A stretch of 64,000 nt of DNA from Cryptosporangium arvum DSM 44712 (GCF_000585375.1 NZ_KK073874.1:3596001-3660000), one strand, 5' to 3'. Positions 30,201 through 41,732 are shown, numbered from the stretch's first letter. The notes: generated by a model not told the origin, from the sequence alone. Numbers and translations are program-made.

Positions 30201-33200
30201 TCGCTCGCGGCGATCGACCTGCGCAACAAGCTGACCACCGCTACCGGTCTGCGCCTACCCGCGACCCTGGTGTTCGACTACCCGAACACCGGAGTGCTCG
30301 CCGGGTTCGTGGTGGACGAACTGCTGGGCAGCGTGGCCCCGGTGGCGGTCGCGCCGGTCACCCCGAAGGTGGTCGACGATCCGATCGTGATCGTCGGTAT
30401 GGCCTGCCGGTACCCCGGCGGTGTGTCCACGCCGGAGGACCTGTGGCGGCTGGTGATGTCCGGTACCGACGCGGTGTCCGACTTCCCGTCCGACCGCGGC
30501 TGGGACCTGGCCAACCTCTATCACCCCGATCCGGATCACCCCGGCACCGCGTACACCCGCGAAGGCGGATTCCTGCACGAGGCGGCCTGGTTCGACCCGG
30601 AGTTCTTCGGCATGAGCCCCCGGGACGCCGTGGGCACGGACGCCCAGCACCGCTTGCTGCTAGAGACCAGCTGGGAGGCGATCGAACGCGCGGGCATCGA
30701 CCCCGTGGCCCTGCGCGGCTCGCAGACCGGCGTGTTCGCCGGGGTCATGTACAACGACTACGGCGGCGCCGGGTCCTCGCCGAGCGTCGCGTCGGGGCGG
30801 GTGTCATACACGTTGGGCCTGGAAGGTCCGGCCGTCACCGTCGACACCGCGTGTTCGTCGTCGCTGGTCGCGGTGCACCTGGCCGCGCAGGCGCTGCGGT
30901 CCGGTGAATGCGGGCTCGCGCTCGCCGGCGGTGTGACGGTCATGGCCACTCCGGCGGCGTTCGTGGAGTTCTCGCGCCAGCGGGGCTTGTCGCCGGACGG
31001 CCGCTGCAAGTCGTTCGCCGACGCCGCCGACGGCGTCGGCTGGTCCGAAGGCGTGGGCGTGCTGGTGCTCCAGCGCCAGTCCGACGCCCGGCGCGACGGC
31101 AACCGGATCCTCGCGGTGGTGGCCGGGTCGGCGATCAACCAGGACGGTGCCTCCAACGGCATGACGGCCCCCAACGGCCCGTCGCAGCAACGTGTGATCC
31201 GGGCGGCGCTGGCCAACGCGGGCCTGCACCCCGCCCAGGTCGACGCCGTGGAAGCGCACGGCACCGGCACGACGCTCGGTGACCCGATCGAAGCCCAGGC
31301 GCTGCTCGCCACGTACGGACAGGACCGACCGGAGCCGCTGCTACTGGGGTCGGTGAAGTCGAACCTCGGCCACACGCAGGCTGCGGCCGGGGTCGCGGGG
31401 ATCATCAAGATGATCCAGGCGATGTCCCACGGCGTGCTGCCGGCCACGCTCCACGTCGACCAGCCGTCGACGCACGTGGATTGGGAGGCCGGAAACGTCG
31501 CGCTGCTCACCGAGAGCACGCCGTGGCCGACCACCGGCCAGCCCCGCCGCGCGGGTGTCTCGTCGTTCGGTCTGAGTGGCACGAACGCACACGTGATCCT
31601 CGAGCAGCCCGCGGCTGCGGCGGTGCCGGATCGTGGCGCGCACGTGATCCTCGAGCAGGGACCGGTGGCTGCACCGGCGCCCGCGGACGCGGTGGTGCCG
31701 TGGGTGGTGTCGGCGAAGACGCCGGCGGCGCTGGACGCGCAGGTCGCCCGGATTGCTCAGGTCGAGGAGCACCCGGTGGACGTCGGGTGGTCGCTGACCG
31801 GCCGGGCGGTGTTCGAGCACCGCGCGGTGCTGCTCGGTGACCGAACCGAGGTCGCCCGGGGCGCCGCCGCGGATCCGACGGTCGGCGTGGTCTTCACCGG
31901 CCAGGGTGCGCAGCGGCTCGGGATGGGTCGGGAGCTGTACGCCCGGTTCCCGGTGTTCGCGACGGCGCTGGATGAGGTGCTGGCCGGGTTCGCTTTCGAC
32001 GTGCGTTCGGTGATGTGGGGCGACGACGCCGAGATCCTGGCCCGTACGGGCTGGGCTCAGCCGGCGCTGTTCGCGGTCGAGGTGGCTCTGTGGCGTCTGG
32101 TGGAGTCGTTCGGGGTTCGCCCGGCGGCGGTGGCGGGGCATTCGATCGGTGAGGTGACCGCGGCTCACGTGGCGGGTGTGCTGTCGCTGGTGGACGCGTG
32201 CGCCCTCGTATCGGCGCGGGCGAAGTTGATGGATGCCCTGCCGCCGGGTGGGGCGATGGTGGCGGTGAACGCGTCGGAAGAGGATGTCCGGGACCTGTTG
32301 GGGGAGGATCTGGCGCTCGCGGCGGTGAACGGGCCCCGTGCGGTGGTGCTGTCGGGCACTGCTGAGGCGGTGGATCGGGTTGTGGAGCGTCTGGACGTCA
32401 AGTGCACGCGGCTGGCCGTGTCTCATGCGTTTCATTCGCCGTTGATGGAGCCGATGCTCACTGACTTCGCTGACGCGCTCCGGGATGTCACGTTGCAAGC
32501 CCCGGGTTTGCCGGTGGTGTCGACGGTCACCGGTGAGGTGGCCGCGCTCGACAGCGTCGATTACTGGGTTGAGCAGGTGCGTGAGCCCGTGCGCTTCGCG
32601 GATGCCGTGACCGCGATGCGCTCGCTGGGCGTTGACACGATTGTGGAACTGGGGCCGGACACGGCGCTGACCGCGCTTGTCGACGGCGGGATCGCCACCC
32701 AGCGGCGGGACCGTCCCGAAGTGATGATGCTGCTGAGCGGCCTCGCGCAGCTGTTCGTGCGTGGCGCCGACGTCACGTGGGAGACCGCGTTCGCCGGGCT
32801 CGACCCCCACCGGATCGACCTGCCGACCTACGCGTTCCAGCGGCAGCGCTACTGGCCGGCGACCACGCTCGGTGCGGGCAACCCCACCGGCCTCGGCCTC
32901 GCCGCCGCCGAGCACCCGCTGCTCGGGGCGACAGTCGAATTGCCGGACGACGGCGGCGTCTTCCTGACCGGCCGCATCTCGGTGACCGCGCAGCCGTGGC
33001 TCGCCGAGCACGTCGTGGGCGGGCAGGTCATGCTCGCCGGTACCGCGCTGGTCGACCTCGTCGTGCGGGCCGGGGACGAGGTCGGCTGCGAACGAGTGGA
33101 CGAGCTGACGCTGCACGCTCCGCTGGTTCTTGCCGGGAACGAACCGGTCGACGTGCAGGTGCGGGTGGACGCCGCGGACAACAGCGGCCGGAGGGCGGTC

Positions 33201-36200
33201 ACGATCCACAGCCGCCAGGCCGACGACTGGCGGCACCACGCCACCGGTGTGCTGGCCCCGTCGGCGCAGGCCGCGATCGACGTGTTCGCGTCGTGGCCGC
33301 CGGAGGGCGCGACCGAGGTGCCGCTGGACGGCTGGTACGACCGGTTCGCCGAGCTGGGCTTCGAGTACGGGCCGCTGTTCCAAGGGCTGCGTCAGGCCTG
33401 GCGTCTAGGTGACGACGTGTTCGCCACGCTCGAACTGCCCGAGGCCGACGTCGCCGGGTTCGGCGTGCACCCCGCGCTGCTCGACGCCGCCGTCCAGACC
33501 GGCGGGCTGGTGCAGGGCTCTGGCGGGCTGCCGTTCGTGTGGACGGGTGTCGAGGTCCGGGCATCCGGGGCGACGTCGTTGCGGGTGCGGTTGCGGCCGA
33601 GCGGGGAGGGTCGGTTCGAGATCGTCGCGGCCGATCCGTCGGGTACGCCGGTTGTGGTGGTGGAATCGGTGCTGCTGCGCGCCGACGGGACGGCACAGCA
33701 GGTGGAGCCGCTGTACGCGGTGGAGTGGTCGGCCGTGAATGCCGATCTGTATCCGGGTCGGGTGCTGGAGCTCGGCGATCTGCCGTCGGCCGAGCCGGCG
33801 ACGGTGGTGCGGCGGCTCGTGGCCAGCACCGGGGATGTCGTGGCGGACACGCATCACCTGGTTACCGAGGTGCTGGCGGCTATGCAGGAGTGGCTGGCAT
33901 CGGACGTCACTGTGGGTCACCGGCTGGTGTTCGTGTCGCGCAACGCGATCGGTTCGGATCCGGTGGTGGAGGCCGCGTGGGGTCTGGTGCGTTCGGCGCA
34001 GAATGAGCATCCGGGCGTGTTCGGTCTGGTCGACGTCGAACATGACGACGACCTGCCGCTGGCCCTGGGGTCGGACGAGCCGCAGGTGCTGGTGCGCGAC
34101 GGAGTCCTGCGCGCGGCGCGCCTGGCCACGCGCACCGCGGCCGGAGCAGTGGCTCCGGACCTGGGCGGCACGGTGCTGGTTTCTGGTGGGCTGGGTGGGC
34201 TTGGCGTGATCGTTGCGCGGCACCTGGTTGAGCGGGGTGCGTCGAAGCTGGTGTTGGTGAGCCGGTCGGGGCTGGATACGCCCGGGGCCCACGACGTCGT
34301 CACCGAGCTCTCCGCGCTCGGGGCCGAGGTCGTGGTGGAGGCCGCGGATCTCGCGGATCGAGCGGCGGTCGCGGCCGTGGTGGCGCGGCACGAGATCGAC
34401 GTGGTGGTCCATGCCGCGGGTGTGCTCGATGACGGTGTGGTGGACAAGCTGACGCCGGAGCGGGTGGCCGGGGTACTGCGTCCGAAGGTCGACGCCGCCT
34501 GGAATCTGCACGAGTTGATCCCGGCGGCTAAGGCGTTTGTGGTGTTCTCGTCGCTGGCCGGGGTCCTGGGTTCCCCCGGGCAGGGCAGCTACGCGGCGGG
34601 CAACGCGTTTCTCGACGCGTTGATGGCTGCCCGCCGGGCGCAGGGGAAGCCCGGGTTGTCGATCGCCTGGGGCCCGTGGGATACCGGCATGATCGGCGCT
34701 CAGCGCACCGGGATTCCGCCGCTGTCGCCGGAGCGGGGTCTGGCGATGTTCGATGCCGCCCTCGAATCCGAGGCCGCCGCGGTAGTAGCGACCCGGTTCG
34801 ACCTGCGGATCCTGCGCGAATCCGCGGTACCGGCACTCCTGCGGACGCTGGTCCGGACGCGCTCCCGGCGGATCGCGGTCGACGGCACGGCCGCCGCCGA
34901 GGGACTCGTCCAGCGGCTCACCGCCCTGGACACGGAGGGCCGCCAGGCCGCCGTCGTGGCCATGGTTCAGGCGCAGGTCGCCCAGATCCTCGGCCACGCG
35001 GACGCCGCCGCGATCACCGTGACCCGGTCGTTCCAGGAACTCGGATTCGACTCCCTCGCCGCGATCGACCTGCGCAACCGCCTTACCGCCACGACCGGTC
35101 TGCGGCTCCCCGCGACCCTGGTGTTCGACTACCCGAACACCGGCGTGCTGGCCGGGTTCGTCGTCGACGAACTCCTGGGCAGCGCGGCACCGGTTGTGGT
35201 CGCGCCGGCTGCCCCGAAGGTGGCTGACGATCCGATCGTGATCGTCGGCATGGCTTGCCGGTACCCGGGTGGTGTGTCGACACCGGAAGACCTCTGGCGG
35301 CTGGTGATGTCCGGCGCCGACGCGGTGTCCGACTTCCCGACGGACCGCGGCTGGGATCTGTCGAGCCTGTACCACCCGGACCCCGATCACCCCGGCACCG
35401 CGTATACCCGTGAAGGCGGATTCCTGCACGAGGCGGCCTGGTTCGACCCGGAGTTCTTCGGGATGAGCCCCCGGGACGCGGTCGGCACGGATGCCCAGCA
35501 CCGGCTGTTGTTGGAGACCAGCTGGGAGGCGATCGAACGCGCGGGCATCGACCCCGTGGCCCTGCGCGGCTCGCAGACCGGCGTGTTCGCCGGGGTCATG
35601 TACAGCGACTACGGCGGCGCGGGTGCGGCGCCCAGCGTCGCGTCGGGCCGGGTGTCGTACACGCTCGGCTTGGAGGGCCCGGCGGTCACGGTGGATACCG
35701 CGTGTTCGTCGTCGCTGGTCGCGGTGCATCTGGCGGCGCAGGCGTTGCGGTCCGGTGAGTGCGGGCTCGCGCTCGCGGGTGGGGTGACGGTGATGGCGAC
35801 GCCGTCGGCGTTCATCGAGTTCTCGCGGCAGCGGGGCCTGTCGCCGGACGGTCGCTGCAAGTCGTTCTCCGACAGCGCGGACGGTGTCGGCTGGTCCGAA
35901 GGCGTCGGTGTGCTGGTGCTCCAGCGCCTGTCCGACGCTCGGCGCGACGGCAATCCCGTCTTGGCCGTGGTGGCCGGTTCGGCGATCAACCAGGACGGCG
36001 CGTCCAACGGGATGACGGCGCCGAACGGGCCGTCGCAGCAGCGCGTGATCCGCGCGGCGCTGGCCAACGCGGGCCTGAACCCCGCCCAGGTCGACGTCGT
36101 GGAGGCGCACGGCACCGGCACCACGCTCGGTGACCCGATCGAAGCCCAGGCGCTGCTCGCCACCTATGGGCAGGACCGGGCGGAGCCACTGTGGCTCGGG

Positions 36201-39200
36201 TCGATCAAGTCGAACCTCGGCCACACCCAGGCCGCCGCCGGGGTTGCCGGGATCATCAAGATGATCCAGGCGATGGCCCACGGCACGATGCCCCGCAGCC
36301 TCTACGCCGACGAGCCGTCGACCCACGTCGACTGGGAATCGGGGAACGTCGGCCTGCTGACCGAGAACGTCGACTGGCCGACGACCGGGCAGCCCCGTCG
36401 GGCCGGCGTCTCGTCATTCGGGATCAGCGGCACGAATGCACACGTGATCCTGGAGCAGCCGCCGGTGACGCCGGTGCCGGAGACCACCGACGCGGTGGTG
36501 CCGTGGCCGGTCTCCGCTCGATCCGCCGCCGCGCTCGATGCCCAGCTCACCCGGCTCACCCAGGTCGACTACCACCCGGTGGACGTCGGCTGGTCGCTGA
36601 CGCAGCGGTCGGTGTTCGAGCACCGGGCCGTAATCCTCCCCGGAGGCACCGAGCTGGCGCGAGGCACCGCCGCGGATCCGACCCTGGGCGTCGTGTTCAC
36701 CGGCCAGGGCGCACAGCGCCTCGGCATGGGCCGGGAGCTCTACGAGCGGTTCCCAGCGTTCGCCAAGGCGTTGGACGAGGTCCTGGCCGGGTTCGCTCCC
36801 GACGTGCGCTCGGTGATGTGGGGCGACGACGCCGAGACCCTGGCCCGCACCGGCTGGGCCCAGCCGGCGCTGTTCGCGGTCGAGGTGGCCCTGTGGCGCC
36901 TGATCGAGTCGTTCGGGATCCGTCCGAAGATGGTTGCCGGCCATTCGATCGGCGAGGTAACCGCGGCTCACGTCGCCGGAGTGCTGTCCCTGGCCGACGC
37001 CTGCGCGCTGGTGTCCGCACGCGCATCGTTGATGGACGCCCTGCCCGCGGGCGGAGCGATGGTCGCGGTGAACGCCTCGGAAGAAGACGTGCAAGGCCTC
37101 CTGAGCGACGACCTGGCGCTCGCGGCGGTGAACGGCCCCCACGCGGTGGTGCTGTCCGGCACCGCCGAGGCCGTGGAACGCGCCACCGAGCGCCTCACCG
37201 CGAAGTTCACCCGCCTGACTGTCTCCCACGCGTTCCACTCGCCGCTGATGGACCCGATGCTCGAGCCGTTCGCCAACGCGATCGGCGGGATCAGGCTGCA
37301 AACCCCTGCGTTACCGCTGGTCTCAACGGTCACCGGCGACCAGACCGAGATCGACGGCGCCGACTACTGGGTCGAGCAGGTGCGCCGACCCGTGCGCTTC
37401 GCCGACGCCGTCGCCGCGATGCACGAGCTCGGCGTCAACACGATCCTCGAACTCGGCCCCGACACCGCGCTCACCGCACTGGTCGAGAACGGCATCGCTG
37501 TACAGCGGCGGAACCGCCCCGAGGTGCCGACGCTCCTCACCGGCCTCGCCACCCTCTACGTGAACGGAACCGACGTCGACTGGACGGCCGCCTACGCGGG
37601 CCTCAACCCACACCGGATCACCCTGCCCGCGTACCCGTTCCAGCGGCAGCGGTACTGGCCGGCCGGCACCAGCCGCACCGGCGATGCCGCCGGACTCGGC
37701 CAGACCCCCACCGAGCACCCGCTGCTCGGCGCCGCGGTGGAGCTGGCGGGTGGCGCCGTTGTGCTCACCGGCCGGATCTCGGTGAGCACGCAGCCGTGGC
37801 TCGCCGAGCACGTCGTCGGTGGGCAGGTGCTGCTCGCCGGCACCGCGCTGGTGGACCTGGTCGTGCGGGCCGGGGACGAGGTCGGCTGCGAACGGTTGGA
37901 CGAGCTGACGTTGCACGCTCCGCTGGTTCTTGCCGGGAACGAACCGGTCGACGTGCAGGTGCGGGTCGAGACCGCCGACAACGACGGTCGGCGTGACGTC
38001 TCGATCCACAGTCGCCATGACGGCGACTGGCGGCACCACGCCAGCGGTGTGCTCGCACCGTCGGCGCAGGCTGCCGCGGAGACGTTCAGCACCTGGCCGC
38101 CGGAGGGCGCCGCCGCGCTCGACGTCGACGACTGGCACGACCGGCTCGCCGCGGCCGGCTTCTCCTACGGCCCGCTGTTCCAGGGCCTGCGGCAGGCCTG
38201 GCAACTCGATGGCGACGTGTACGCCCAGCTCAGCCTGCCCGACGACGTGCCGGTCGACGTCAGCGGCTTCGGTGTGCATCCGGCGTTGCTGGACGCCGCG
38301 GTGCAGGCCGGTGCGTTGCTGCAGGGCGTCAACGGGCTGCCGTTCGTGTGGACGGGCGTCGAGGTCCGGGCGTCGGGAGCGACGTCGTTGCGGGTGCGGT
38401 TGCGCCCGACCGGCGACGACCGGTTCGAGATCGTCGCAGTCGACGCTGCGGGTACACCGGTCGCGGTGATCGAGTCCGTGCTGCTGCGGGCCGAGGCGAC
38501 GGCACAGCAGGTCGAGCCGCTGTACGCGCTCGAGTGGTCGGCAGTGACCGCGGCTCCGTACCGGGGCCCGGTGCTGAAGCTCGCGGATCTGGCGTCGGCC
38601 GAGCCGGCGACCGTGCTGTGGCGCCTCGGCGGCGGTACCGGGGGCGTCGTGGCGGACACGCACCGCACGGTCACCGAGGTGCTGGCGGCTATGCAGGAGT
38701 GGCTGGCATCGGACGTCACTGTGGGTCACCGGCTGGTGTTCGTGTCGCGCAACGCGATCGGTTCGGATCCGGTGGTGGAGGCCGCGTGGGGTCTGGTCCG
38801 TTCGGCCCAGAACGAGCACCCCGGGGTCTTCGGTCTGGTCGACGTCGAACAGGACGACGACCTTCCGCTGGCCCTGGGGTCCGACGAGCCGCAGGTGCTG
38901 GTGCGCGACGGAGTGCTGCGCGCGGCGCGCCTGGCCACGCGCACCGCGGCCGGAGCAGCCCCGGACCTGGCCGGCGCGCGCCTGGGCGGTGCGGACTTCG
39001 GCGGCGCGAACCTGGGCGACACGGGCCTGGGTGGCGCGGTGCTGGGCGGCACCGTGCTGGTTTCTGGCGGGCTGGGTGGGCTCGGCGTGATCGTCGCGCG
39101 GCACCTGGCCGAGCGGGGCGCACGGAAACTCGTGCTGGTCGGCCGGTCCGGGATGGACACACCCGGTGCGCACGAGAAAGTCACCGAACTCATCGCGCTT

Positions 39201-40301
39201 GGCGCCGAGGTAGTGGTGGAGGCCGCGGACCTCGCGGATCGGACCGCGGCCGAGGACGTGCTGTCGCGCCACGACATCAACGCGGTCATCCACTCCGCGG
39301 GTGTGCTCGATGACGGTGTGGTGGACAAGCTGACGCCGGAGCGGGTGGCCGGGGTGTTGCGTCCGAAGGTCGACGCCGCCTGGAACCTGCACGAGCTGAC
39401 CCCGAACGCCACAGTCTTCGTGGTGTTCTCCTCGCTGGCCGGGGTCCTGGGTTCCCCCGGGCAGGGCAGCTACGCGGCGGGCAATGCGTTTCTCGACGCG
39501 TTGATGGCTGCCCGCCGGGCGCAGGGGAAGCCCGGGTTGTCGATCGCCTGGGGCCCGTGGGATACCGGCATGATCGGCGCTCAGCGCACCGGGATTCCGC
39601 CGCTGTCGCCGGAGCGGGGTCTGGCGATGTTCGATGCCGCCCTCGAATCGGAGGCCGCCGCGGTAGTAGCGACCCGGTTCGACCTGCGGATCCTGCGCGA
39701 GTCCCCGGTACCGGCACCGCTGCGGACGCTCGTGCCCGCGCGGGTCACGCGGGCCGCGGTCGACGGCGCCGCCGCGGCCGAGGGCCTCACCCAGCGGCTC
39801 GCCGCCATGGATCCGGCGACCCGCCGCGAGACCGTCCTGACGATGGTCCGCACGCAGGTCGCGCAGGTGCTGGCCCACGCAGACGCGGGCGCCGTCGACG
39901 ACGACCGCTCGTTCCAGGAACTGGGCTTCGACTCGCTGACCGCGATCGAGCTGCGTAACCGCCTCACCGCGGTCACCGGGATCCGGCTGCCGGCCACGCT
40001 GATCTTCGACTACCCGACGCCGGCCGGGCTCGGCGACTACGTGCGCGAGGCGCTCGTGCCGGATACCGCCGACCCGCAGGACGCGGTGCTGACGCTGCTG
40101 GAGAGCCTGGAGCGGGCGCTGGCGGCCACGACCGTCGACGCCGGACTCGCCCGGGAGGTCGAGAGCCGGCTCGACGGGGTCCGGGCCCGCCTCGGCGACC
40201 ACGGCACCGGGTCGGCCGACGGGTTCGACTTCGCCGCGGCCTCCGACGACGAGGTGTTCGCCGCGCTCGACGCCGAGCTAGGGCCCGACGACAAGCTCTA
40301 G
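18246..40301 (+). CDS. Modular type I polyketide synthase, polyene type (continuation of the upstream PKS frame)
   Basis: The open frame starts at a GTG in the AT-DH linker, with no upstream spacer or ribosome site. I read it as the continuation of the PKS that breaks at 17914, not as a separate gene. Domains: DH-KR-ACP finishing the split module, then four full KS-AT-DH-KR-ACP modules and a C-terminal docking region ending in an acidic tail. Every KS has DTACSSS, every AT has GHSIGE and HAFH (malonyl-CoA), every KR has the LDD motif of B-type enzymes and the catalytic Tyr, every DH has its His and Asp. There is no ER and no thioesterase, so the chain is passed to another PKS subunit outside the window. 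The five dehydrations here add to two upstream to give a predicted heptaene. The stop overlaps a palindrome that may be a regulator site for the next gene. Confidence 0.96.
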   Translation: MPTYAFQRQRYWPATALGAGNPAGLGQVAAEHPLLGAAVDLADGSGVLLTGRISVSTQPWLAEHAVGGQVTLAGAVLLDLVGRAGVEVGCERIEELALHEPLVLTGNEPVDLQVRVEPVDASGLRPVSVHSRHADDSAWRHHAGGLLAPTTHAGTDSLGAWPPADAVEVPLDDRYEQLADVGFHYGPLFQGLRQAWRRGDEVFAAVELPETDVAGFGVHPALLDAAVQAGAIVGIDDGLPFVWQGVSVHATGATSLRVRLRRTAEDRVSLLAVDAAGDPVVTAESVLYRSVGGRSGPAERQLYTVDWPAVPVAPFAGEVVSCGDLSSADVGTVLMPIGGGTGDVVEDTHRLVAEVLAAVQDWLASDGTVGHRLVFVSHNAIGSDPAVEAAWGLVRSAQNEHPGVFGLVDVEHEDDLQKALGSDEPQVIVRGGVVRAARLVRHAGGGEAPDLRGTVLISGGLGGLGVLVARHLAERGASKLVLVGRTARDSAGVVAELSALGVDVVVEAADLADRAAAAAVVARHDIDAVVHAAGVLDDGVVGSLTAERVAGVLRPKVDAVWNLHELTPDAKAFVVFSSLAGVLGSPGQSSYAAGNAFLDALMVMRRSQGLPGQSIVWGPWDTGMAAAADVDRMSRSGVPALTADEGLALFDVALTADAAAVVGVRFDLAVLRGLTDVPPVLRALVRTRSRRVAVAGTAVAEGLVQQLTGLDDAARQTFAVDLVRGLVAQVLGHADPSAIKETRPFQELGFDSLTAIDLRNRLTAATGLRLPATLVFDYPNTLGLAGFVVDELVGGALPVPVAPATPKVADDPIVIVGMACRYPGGVSTPEDLWRLVMSGTDAVSEFPSDRGWDLAGLYHPDPDHAGTSYAREGGFLHEAAWFDPEFFGMSPRDAVGTDAQHRLLLETSWEAIERAGIDPVSLRGSQTGVFAGVMYSDYGGAGAAPSVASGRVSYTLGLEGPAVTVDTACSSSLVAVHLAAQALRSGECGLALAGGVTVMATPSAFIEFSRQRGLSPDGRCKSFSDAADGVGWSEGAGVLVLQRLSDARRDGNPVLAVVAGSAVNQDGASNGMTAPNGPSQQRVIRAALANAGLEPGQVDVVEAHGTGTTLGDPIEAQALLATYGQDRAEPLLLGSVKSNLGHTQAAAGVAGIIKIVEAMSHGVLPATLHVDRPSSHVDWESGNVALLTSAAPWPSTGQPRRAGVSSFGLSGTNAHVILEQPPTLVSAEPVDTVVPWVVTGKTPAALESQIGRLARAVDAHPVDVGWSLTRRSVFEQRAVFLADGTELARGAGADPTVGVVFTGQGAQRLGMGRELYERFPVFASALDDVLAGFDADVRSVMWGADAEALARTGFAQPALFAVEVALWRLVESFGVRPAVVAGHSIGEVTAAHVAGVLSLADACALVSARAALMDVLPAGGAMVAVNASEDDVRDLLGEDLALAAVNGPRAVVLSGTAEAVDRVVERLDVKCTRLSVSHAFHSPLMEPMLADFADALRDVTLQAPGLPVVSTVTGEVAALDSVDYWVEQVREPVRFADAVTAMRTLGVDTIVELGPDTALTALVDGGIATQRRDRPEVATLLGGLAQLFVRGAGITWSAAFAGLGGRRIELPTYAFQRQRYWPPVGVGALSNVSAAGLVAAEHPLLGAAVELADTGGVVLTGRLSVATQPWLAEHVVGGQVLLAGTALLDLAVRAGDEVGCARVEELTLYEPLVLAGNEPVDVQVRVGEPDAAGLRQVTIHSRRTGDWTQHAGGLLAPAARIVDEDFDVWPPEDATEVPLDGWYDRYAEAGFEYGPLFRGLRQAWRRGDEVFATLELPGADVAGFGVHPALLDAAVQVSALADVAGGLPFGWQGVSVYAAGATSLRVTLRRTGDDHVSLVAADAAGGIVVAVESLVFRSAQASAAGDGRLYTVDWPVVSATPYGGRVVEFGDLPSAEPATVLWRFGAGTGDVVADTHRAVAEVLAAVQEWLASDATVGHRLVFVSLNAIGSDPVVEAAWGLVRSAQSEHPGVFGLVDVEHEDDLPLALGSDEPQVLVRDGVVRAARLTKYTAEGAPPNLGGTVLGTVLVSGGLGGLGVLVARHLAERGASKLVLVSRSGMNAPAAAEVVAELSSLGVDVVVEAADLADRSAAESVLARHEIDAVVHAAGVLDDGVVGSLTASRVAGVLRPKVDAVWNLHELTPGAKAFVVFSSLAGVLGSPGQGSYAAANAFLDALMAARRADGLPGQSIIWGPWHTGMVGDSEAERMARSGVPPLSPAQGLALFDEALASDAPAVVGVQLDLRTWREAIEVPAVLRALVRTRSRRVAVAGTAVAEGLVQQLTALDDAARLAFAVDLVGGLVAQVLGHADASAINESRSFQELGFDSLAAIDLRNKLTAATGLRLPATLVFDYPNTLLLAGFVVDELLGSAAPVVVAPATPKVADDPIVIVGMACRYPGGVSSPEDLWRLVASGTDAVSEFPSDRGWDLAAVYHPDPDHAGTSYAREGGFLHEAAWFDPEFFGMSPRDAVGTDAQHRLLLETSWEAIERAGIDPVSLRGSQTGVFAGVMYSDYGGAGAAPSVASGRVSYTLGLEGPAVTVDTACSSSLVAVHLAAQALRSGECGLALAGGVTVMATPGAFVEFSRQRGLSPDGRCKSFSDDADGVGWSEGVGVVVLQRLSDAVRDGNPVLAVVAGSAINQDGASNGMTAPNGPSQQRVIRAALANAGLQPGQVDVVEAHGTGTTLGDPIEAQALLATYGQDRAEPLWLGSVKSNLGHTQAAAGVAGIIKMVEAMSRGVVPATLHVDQPSTHVDWESGNVSLLTESAAWPETGEPRRAGVSSFGLSGTNAHVILEQGPVVAAAPNRGAHVPAPVRAEAVVPWVVSAKSGAALDAQIGQVGRVDGHPVDIGWSLTGRSVFEHRAVLLDGLELARGVAADPVVGVVFTGQGAQRLGMGRELYDRFPVFASALDEVLAGFSTDVRSVMWGADPELLARTGFAQPALFAVEVALWRLVESFGVRPAAVAGHSIGEVTAAHVAGVLSLADACALVSARASLMDALPAGGAMLAVNASEDDVRDLLGEDLALAAVNGPRAVVLSGTAEAVDRAVERLDFKCTRLAVSHAFHSPLMDPMLADFGAAIRDLSLAGSRLPVVSTVTGEVAALDGVDYWVEQVREPVRFADAVDAMRALGVDTIVELGPDTALTALVDGGIATQRRDRPEVATLLSGLAQLFVRGADVSWTAAFAGLGGRRIELPTYAFQRQRYWPTAVLGTGNPAGLGQIAAEHPLLGAAVDLADDGAIALTGRIAVSTQPWLAEHVVGGQVLLAGTALVDLVVRAADEVGCARIDELTLHEPLILPAVESVDLLVRVGGPDAAGLRPVTIHSRQTGDWRHHATGLLAPSAQAALDVFASWPPENATEVSLDGWYDGFAEAGFEYGPLFQGLRQAWRLGDDVFATVELSDTDVAGFGVHPALLDAAVQAGALVQGVGGLPFVWQGVEVRASGATSLRVRLRPSGEGRFGIVATDPSGAPVVVVESVLLRAGGTARQVEPLYALEWSAVNADPYPGRVLEFGDLPSAEPATVLRRLGGGTGDVVADTHRTVAEVLAAVQEWLASDVTVGHRLVFVSNSAIGSDPVVEAAWGLVRSAQNEHPGVFGLVDVEDDDDLPLALGSDEPQVLVRDGVVRAARLTKYTAKGAAPDLGGAGLGGADLGGTVLVSGGLGGLGVIVARHLVERGASKLVLVSRSGLDTPGAHDVVTELSALGAEVVVEAADLADRAAVADVVARHEIDAVVHAAGVLDDGVVDKLTPERVAGVLRPKVDAVWHLHDLIRGAKAFVVFSSLAGVLGAPGQGSYAAANAFLDALMATRRASGQPALSIAWGPWDTGMTGGQRTGIPPLSPEQGLTMFDAALESEAAAVVATRFDLAVLRESAEVPATLRALVRSRSRRVAVTGAAVVDGLTQRLTGLDEKARRTFAVDLVRGLVAQVLGHADPSVISESRSFQELGFDSLAAIDLRNKLTTATGLRLPATLVFDYPNTGVLAGFVVDELLGSVAPVAVAPVTPKVVDDPIVIVGMACRYPGGVSTPEDLWRLVMSGTDAVSDFPSDRGWDLANLYHPDPDHPGTAYTREGGFLHEAAWFDPEFFGMSPRDAVGTDAQHRLLLETSWEAIERAGIDPVALRGSQTGVFAGVMYNDYGGAGSSPSVASGRVSYTLGLEGPAVTVDTACSSSLVAVHLAAQALRSGECGLALAGGVTVMATPAAFVEFSRQRGLSPDGRCKSFADAADGVGWSEGVGVLVLQRQSDARRDGNRILAVVAGSAINQDGASNGMTAPNGPSQQRVIRAALANAGLHPAQVDAVEAHGTGTTLGDPIEAQALLATYGQDRPEPLLLGSVKSNLGHTQAAAGVAGIIKMIQAMSHGVLPATLHVDQPSTHVDWEAGNVALLTESTPWPTTGQPRRAGVSSFGLSGTNAHVILEQPAAAAVPDRGAHVILEQGPVAAPAPADAVVPWVVSAKTPAALDAQVARIAQVEEHPVDVGWSLTGRAVFEHRAVLLGDRTEVARGAAADPTVGVVFTGQGAQRLGMGRELYARFPVFATALDEVLAGFAFDVRSVMWGDDAEILARTGWAQPALFAVEVALWRLVESFGVRPAAVAGHSIGEVTAAHVAGVLSLVDACALVSARAKLMDALPPGGAMVAVNASEEDVRDLLGEDLALAAVNGPRAVVLSGTAEAVDRVVERLDVKCTRLAVSHAFHSPLMEPMLTDFADALRDVTLQAPGLPVVSTVTGEVAALDSVDYWVEQVREPVRFADAVTAMRSLGVDTIVELGPDTALTALVDGGIATQRRDRPEVMMLLSGLAQLFVRGADVTWETAFAGLDPHRIDLPTYAFQRQRYWPATTLGAGNPTGLGLAAAEHPLLGATVELPDDGGVFLTGRISVTAQPWLAEHVVGGQVMLAGTALVDLVVRAGDEVGCERVDELTLHAPLVLAGNEPVDVQVRVDAADNSGRRAVTIHSRQADDWRHHATGVLAPSAQAAIDVFASWPPEGATEVPLDGWYDRFAELGFEYGPLFQGLRQAWRLGDDVFATLELPEADVAGFGVHPALLDAAVQTGGLVQGSGGLPFVWTGVEVRASGATSLRVRLRPSGEGRFEIVAADPSGTPVVVVESVLLRADGTAQQVEPLYAVEWSAVNADLYPGRVLELGDLPSAEPATVVRRLVASTGDVVADTHHLVTEVLAAMQEWLASDVTVGHRLVFVSRNAIGSDPVVEAAWGLVRSAQNEHPGVFGLVDVEHDDDLPLALGSDEPQVLVRDGVLRAARLATRTAAGAVAPDLGGTVLVSGGLGGLGVIVARHLVERGASKLVLVSRSGLDTPGAHDVVTELSALGAEVVVEAADLADRAAVAAVVARHEIDVVVHAAGVLDDGVVDKLTPERVAGVLRPKVDAAWNLHELIPAAKAFVVFSSLAGVLGSPGQGSYAAGNAFLDALMAARRAQGKPGLSIAWGPWDTGMIGAQRTGIPPLSPERGLAMFDAALESEAAAVVATRFDLRILRESAVPALLRTLVRTRSRRIAVDGTAAAEGLVQRLTALDTEGRQAAVVAMVQAQVAQILGHADAAAITVTRSFQELGFDSLAAIDLRNRLTATTGLRLPATLVFDYPNTGVLAGFVVDELLGSAAPVVVAPAAPKVADDPIVIVGMACRYPGGVSTPEDLWRLVMSGADAVSDFPTDRGWDLSSLYHPDPDHPGTAYTREGGFLHEAAWFDPEFFGMSPRDAVGTDAQHRLLLETSWEAIERAGIDPVALRGSQTGVFAGVMYSDYGGAGAAPSVASGRVSYTLGLEGPAVTVDTACSSSLVAVHLAAQALRSGECGLALAGGVTVMATPSAFIEFSRQRGLSPDGRCKSFSDSADGVGWSEGVGVLVLQRLSDARRDGNPVLAVVAGSAINQDGASNGMTAPNGPSQQRVIRAALANAGLNPAQVDVVEAHGTGTTLGDPIEAQALLATYGQDRAEPLWLGSIKSNLGHTQAAAGVAGIIKMIQAMAHGTMPRSLYADEPSTHVDWESGNVGLLTENVDWPTTGQPRRAGVSSFGISGTNAHVILEQPPVTPVPETTDAVVPWPVSARSAAALDAQLTRLTQVDYHPVDVGWSLTQRSVFEHRAVILPGGTELARGTAADPTLGVVFTGQGAQRLGMGRELYERFPAFAKALDEVLAGFAPDVRSVMWGDDAETLARTGWAQPALFAVEVALWRLIESFGIRPKMVAGHSIGEVTAAHVAGVLSLADACALVSARASLMDALPAGGAMVAVNASEEDVQGLLSDDLALAAVNGPHAVVLSGTAEAVERATERLTAKFTRLTVSHAFHSPLMDPMLEPFANAIGGIRLQTPALPLVSTVTGDQTEIDGADYWVEQVRRPVRFADAVAAMHELGVNTILELGPDTALTALVENGIAVQRRNRPEVPTLLTGLATLYVNGTDVDWTAAYAGLNPHRITLPAYPFQRQRYWPAGTSRTGDAAGLGQTPTEHPLLGAAVELAGGAVVLTGRISVSTQPWLAEHVVGGQVLLAGTALVDLVVRAGDEVGCERLDELTLHAPLVLAGNEPVDVQVRVETADNDGRRDVSIHSRHDGDWRHHASGVLAPSAQAAAETFSTWPPEGAAALDVDDWHDRLAAAGFSYGPLFQGLRQAWQLDGDVYAQLSLPDDVPVDVSGFGVHPALLDAAVQAGALLQGVNGLPFVWTGVEVRASGATSLRVRLRPTGDDRFEIVAVDAAGTPVAVIESVLLRAEATAQQVEPLYALEWSAVTAAPYRGPVLKLADLASAEPATVLWRLGGGTGGVVADTHRTVTEVLAAMQEWLASDVTVGHRLVFVSRNAIGSDPVVEAAWGLVRSAQNEHPGVFGLVDVEQDDDLPLALGSDEPQVLVRDGVLRAARLATRTAAGAAPDLAGARLGGADFGGANLGDTGLGGAVLGGTVLVSGGLGGLGVIVARHLAERGARKLVLVGRSGMDTPGAHEKVTELIALGAEVVVEAADLADRTAAEDVLSRHDINAVIHSAGVLDDGVVDKLTPERVAGVLRPKVDAAWNLHELTPNATVFVVFSSLAGVLGSPGQGSYAAGNAFLDALMAARRAQGKPGLSIAWGPWDTGMIGAQRTGIPPLSPERGLAMFDAALESEAAAVVATRFDLRILRESPVPAPLRTLVPARVTRAAVDGAAAAEGLTQRLAAMDPATRRETVLTMVRTQVAQVLAHADAGAVDDDRSFQELGFDSLTAIELRNRLTAVTGIRLPATLIFDYPTPAGLGDYVREALVPDTADPQDAVLTLLESLERALAATTVDAGLAREVESRLDGVRARLGDHGTGSADGFDFAAASDDEVFAALDAELGPDDKL
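20670..25480 (+). other. PKS module F: KS-AT(malonyl)-DH-KR(B)-ACP
   Basis: KS Cys codon at 21150-21152; AT Ser at 22395-22397; HAFH at 22677-22688. DH His at 23265-23267 and Asp at 23739-23741; KR LDD and Tyr at 24858-24860; ACP Ser at 25341-25343. All motifs needed for chain extension, reduction and dehydration are present. Confidence 0.9.
24031..24948 (+). repeat. 918-bp KR-region repeat, copy 2 (module F)
   Basis: Second copy of the module D repeat, lying two modules downstream. Silent sites are identical too, which protein-level selection cannot explain, so recent gene conversion or block duplication between the KR regions is likely. Confidence 0.9.
29277..29321 (+). repeat. Three 15-bp pentapeptide units in the module G KR linker
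   Basis: Three units ([15 protein letters not shown]) sit at the same position as the six-unit array of module I. Modules D and F have just under two units there, and module H has one. Confidence 0.85.
29307..29636 (+). repeat. About 330-bp KR repeat, copy 1 (module G)
   Basis: This stretch is nearly identical to 34161-34490 in module H (offset 4854). Only a few substitutions are seen, for example at 29521. It spans the KR nucleotide loop to just beyond the LDD region. Confidence 0.8.
31590..31660 (+). repeat. 51-bp tandem duplication in the module H KS-AT linker
   Basis: AHVILEQ is repeated with His codons at 31590 and 31641, again 51 bases apart and again preceded by PDRG in the second copy. 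The shared unusual structure with module E suggests linker exchange between modules. Confidence 0.8.
34161..34490 (+). repeat. About 330-bp KR repeat, copy 2 (module H)
   Basis: Counterpart of 29307-29636. Immediately downstream, module H switches to near-identity with module I instead (34549-34829 against 39430-39710), so the KR is a mosaic. Confidence 0.8.
34549..34829 (+). repeat. About 280-bp KR C-terminal repeat (module H copy)
   Basis: Nearly identical to 39430-39710 in module I (offset 4881), with a handful of silent changes. It covers the KR tyrosine, the GQRTGIPP-type segment (here AQRTGIPP) and the KR end. Confidence 0.75.
38967..39056 (+). repeat. Six 15-bp units coding a pentapeptide repeat in the module I KR linker
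   Basis: Six exact 15-base periods encode [25 protein letters not shown] and LGGTV, directly before the KR nucleotide-binding loop. Read in phase A(D/N)LGG this matches the pattern of pentapeptide-repeat proteins. Sister modules have one to three units at the same place. Confidence 0.85.
39430..39710 (+). repeat. About 280-bp KR C-terminal repeat (module I copy)
   Basis: Module I counterpart of 34549-34829; see that entry for extent and differences. Confidence 0.75.
40050..40301 (+). other. C-terminal docking domain of the PKS
   Basis: After the last ACP, about 80 residues form a helical region ([10 protein letters not shown], then a second charged helix) and end in an acidic stretch ([13 protein letters not shown]). 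This is the usual layout of an actinobacterial PKS C-terminal docking domain, which hands the chain to the N-terminus of the next subunit. The acceptor subunit is not in the window. Confidence 0.8.
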
Positions 40302-40312
40302 GGATTCCCTGG
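40298..40312. promoter_or_regulatory. Possible PAS-LuxR operator-like palindrome before the glycosyltransferase
   Basis: CTAGGGATTCCCTGG is an imperfect palindrome (arms CTAGGGA and TCCCTGG around one base) overlapping the PKS stop codon. The known PimM operator is CTVGGGAWWTCCCBAG; this site is one base shorter in the centre and has one mismatch. It lies 57 bases before the glycosyltransferase start, in the only gap between those genes. The role is inferred. Confidence 0.35.
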
Positions 40313-40369
40313 TCCGGGTCCTCGTATCGTCCGAATTCGGGAGTACCGGCGACATCGGAGGCTGGCGGC

Positions 40370-41707
40370 ATGGACGCGACGCGACGCCCGATCCTGTTCT
40401 CGTGCACCGAGTCGGCGGGTGTGTTCAACCCCCACGTCCTGCTCGCCGGCGAGCTGGCCGGGCGTGGCGTCGACGACCTCTGGTTCGCCACCGACGAGAA
40501 CCGGCGCGGCGACGTCGAAGCGGCCTCCGACAAGACCGACGTGCGGTTCCTCTCGATGGGGGAGGTCAACCCGCGGGACGTCGTCACGAACTACGACGAC
40601 CGGACCTACCGTGCCGTGACCCAGCCGGAACCGTTCAAGGCCTACCTGGCCCGGGTCAAACAGTCACTTGACCTGGACGGCCACTACGCGCGGTACCACC
40701 GGCTCGCGGCCGCCGTCGACGAAATCCGGCCCGCGCTGCTTGTCATCAACAACCTGAACATGCACGCGGTGCACCTCGCGGTCACCCGGAACATCCCGTT
40801 CGTGCTCGTGGCGCCGTGCCTGCCGAGCGACGTGCTGAAAGCGACGCTGCCCCCGGAGTACCCCGCGCCCGGCACCGGCCTGCCACTGCGGATGGACGCC
40901 CGGCAGCAGCAGGCGAACCGCCGGTTCCGGCGGCGCAAACGCACGATGTTCCTCGACGGCACCGTCCTCAAGCACAGCATCGCGTTCGAGAAGGCCCGGA
41001 AGGCCGCAGGCATCGACGCCAAGGTGCTCAACTCGGCCGCGATCATGGATCAGGTCGAGCTGATCCTCTGCTTCTCGGTGTTCGGCCTGGAATACCCGTT
41101 CGACGCGACGGACAAGCTGCGGATGCTGGGCGCCGCCGTGCCCCCGGTGCCCGACGGCCCCGCCGACGACGTGGTTACGTGGCTCGACGCGCACCGCTCG
41201 GTCGTCTTCGTGTCGTTCAGCTCCGGCATGCGGCTGACCGAGGCGGAGATCGTCGCCGTCACCGAGGCCGCCCGGCGGCTCGGCGACCACAGCGTGCTGT
41301 GGAAGCTCCCGCCGTCGCAGCAGGCGCTGCTGGGCGACCTGCCGCCGAACCTCCGGGTGGTCGACGCGGTCCGCTCGCCGGCCGAGGTCCTCGCCCACCC
41401 GCACGTCCGCGCGTTTGTCAACCACGGCGGCAGCAACAGCGTCAACCAGGGCCTGTATTTCGGACGGCCGCTCCTGATCCGGCCGCTCTGGCTCGACGGG
41501 CGTGACCACGCCGTCCGGGTCGCCGACAGCGGCGTCGGCCTCACCGTGGACGCCCTGACCGCCGATGCGCTGCACACCGCGCTGACCCGGCTGCTGACCG
41601 AGCCGTCCTTCACCGAGCGCGCCGACCACCTCGGCCGCGCCCAGCGGTCCGCCGGCGGTGTGCCTGCCGCGGCTGACCTGATCCTCGAGACGCCGTCGAT
41701 GCGATGA
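40370..41707 (+). CDS. UGT-like glycosyltransferase, probable mycosaminyltransferase
   Basis: This 445-residue GT1-type enzyme is predicted to move mycosamine from its GDP-sugar to the polyene macrolactone in the cytoplasm. The C-terminal half has the nucleotide-sugar binding signature around residue 351 (VNHGGSNS) followed by GLYFGRPLLIRPLW, as in UDP-glucuronosyltransferase-like proteins; polyene glycosyltransferases such as NysDI and AmphDI belong to this group. The N-terminal acceptor half starts ILFSCTESAGVFNPHV. The ATG at 40370 has GGAGG eight bases upstream. It directly follows the PKS and precedes the P450, and the window also holds a GDP-mannose dehydratase and an aminotransferase for the donor sugar. 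Attachment of a different sugar cannot be excluded from sequence alone. Confidence 0.88.
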   Translation: MDATRRPILFSCTESAGVFNPHVLLAGELAGRGVDDLWFATDENRRGDVEAASDKTDVRFLSMGEVNPRDVVTNYDDRTYRAVTQPEPFKAYLARVKQSLDLDGHYARYHRLAAAVDEIRPALLVINNLNMHAVHLAVTRNIPFVLVAPCLPSDVLKATLPPEYPAPGTGLPLRMDARQQQANRRFRRRKRTMFLDGTVLKHSIAFEKARKAAGIDAKVLNSAAIMDQVELILCFSVFGLEYPFDATDKLRMLGAAVPPVPDGPADDVVTWLDAHRSVVFVSFSSGMRLTEAEIVAVTEAARRLGDHSVLWKLPPSQQALLGDLPPNLRVVDAVRSPAEVLAHPHVRAFVNHGGSNSVNQGLYFGRPLLIRPLWLDGRDHAVRVADSGVGLTVDALTADALHTALTRLLTEPSFTERADHLGRAQRSAGGVPAAADLILETPSMR

Positions 41708-41732
41708 GCGCGCTGATGACCGGAGCGAACCG

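Larger units (their letters stand above)
25512..30345 (+). other. PKS module G: KS-AT(malonyl)-DH-KR(B)-ACP
   Basis: KS Cys codon at 25992-25994; AT Ser at 27261-27263; HAFH at 27543-27554. DH His at 28128-28130 and Asp at 28602-28604; KR LDD and Tyr at 29736-29738; ACP Ser at 30201-30203. The linker before the KR nucleotide loop holds three pentapeptide-like units. After the KR tyrosine the module has the short [10 protein letters not shown] form shared with modules H and I. Confidence 0.9.
30372..35205 (+). other. PKS module H: KS-AT(malonyl)-DH-KR(B)-ACP
   Basis: KS Cys codon at 30852-30854; AT Ser at 32142-32144; HAFH at 32424-32435. DH His at 33009-33011 and Asp at 33483-33485; KR LDD and Tyr at 34590-34592; ACP Ser at 35052-35054. 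Its KR shares long near-identical DNA with module G on one side and module I on the other. Confidence 0.9.
35225..40050 (+). other. PKS module I: KS-AT(malonyl)-DH-KR(B)-ACP
   Basis: KS Cys codon at 35703-35705; AT Ser at 36945-36947; HAFH at 37227-37238. DH His at 37809-37811 and Asp at 38292-38294; KR LDD and Tyr at 39471-39473; ACP Ser at 39933-39935. This is the seventh dehydrating module in a row and the last of this polypeptide. Its KR linker holds six tandem pentapeptide-like units. Confidence 0.9.

Noticed and set aside
38967-39056. The 15-bp tandem array as a CRISPR or regulatory repeat
   Set aside because: It is in frame, without spacers, and encodes a regular pentapeptide inside the KR linker.
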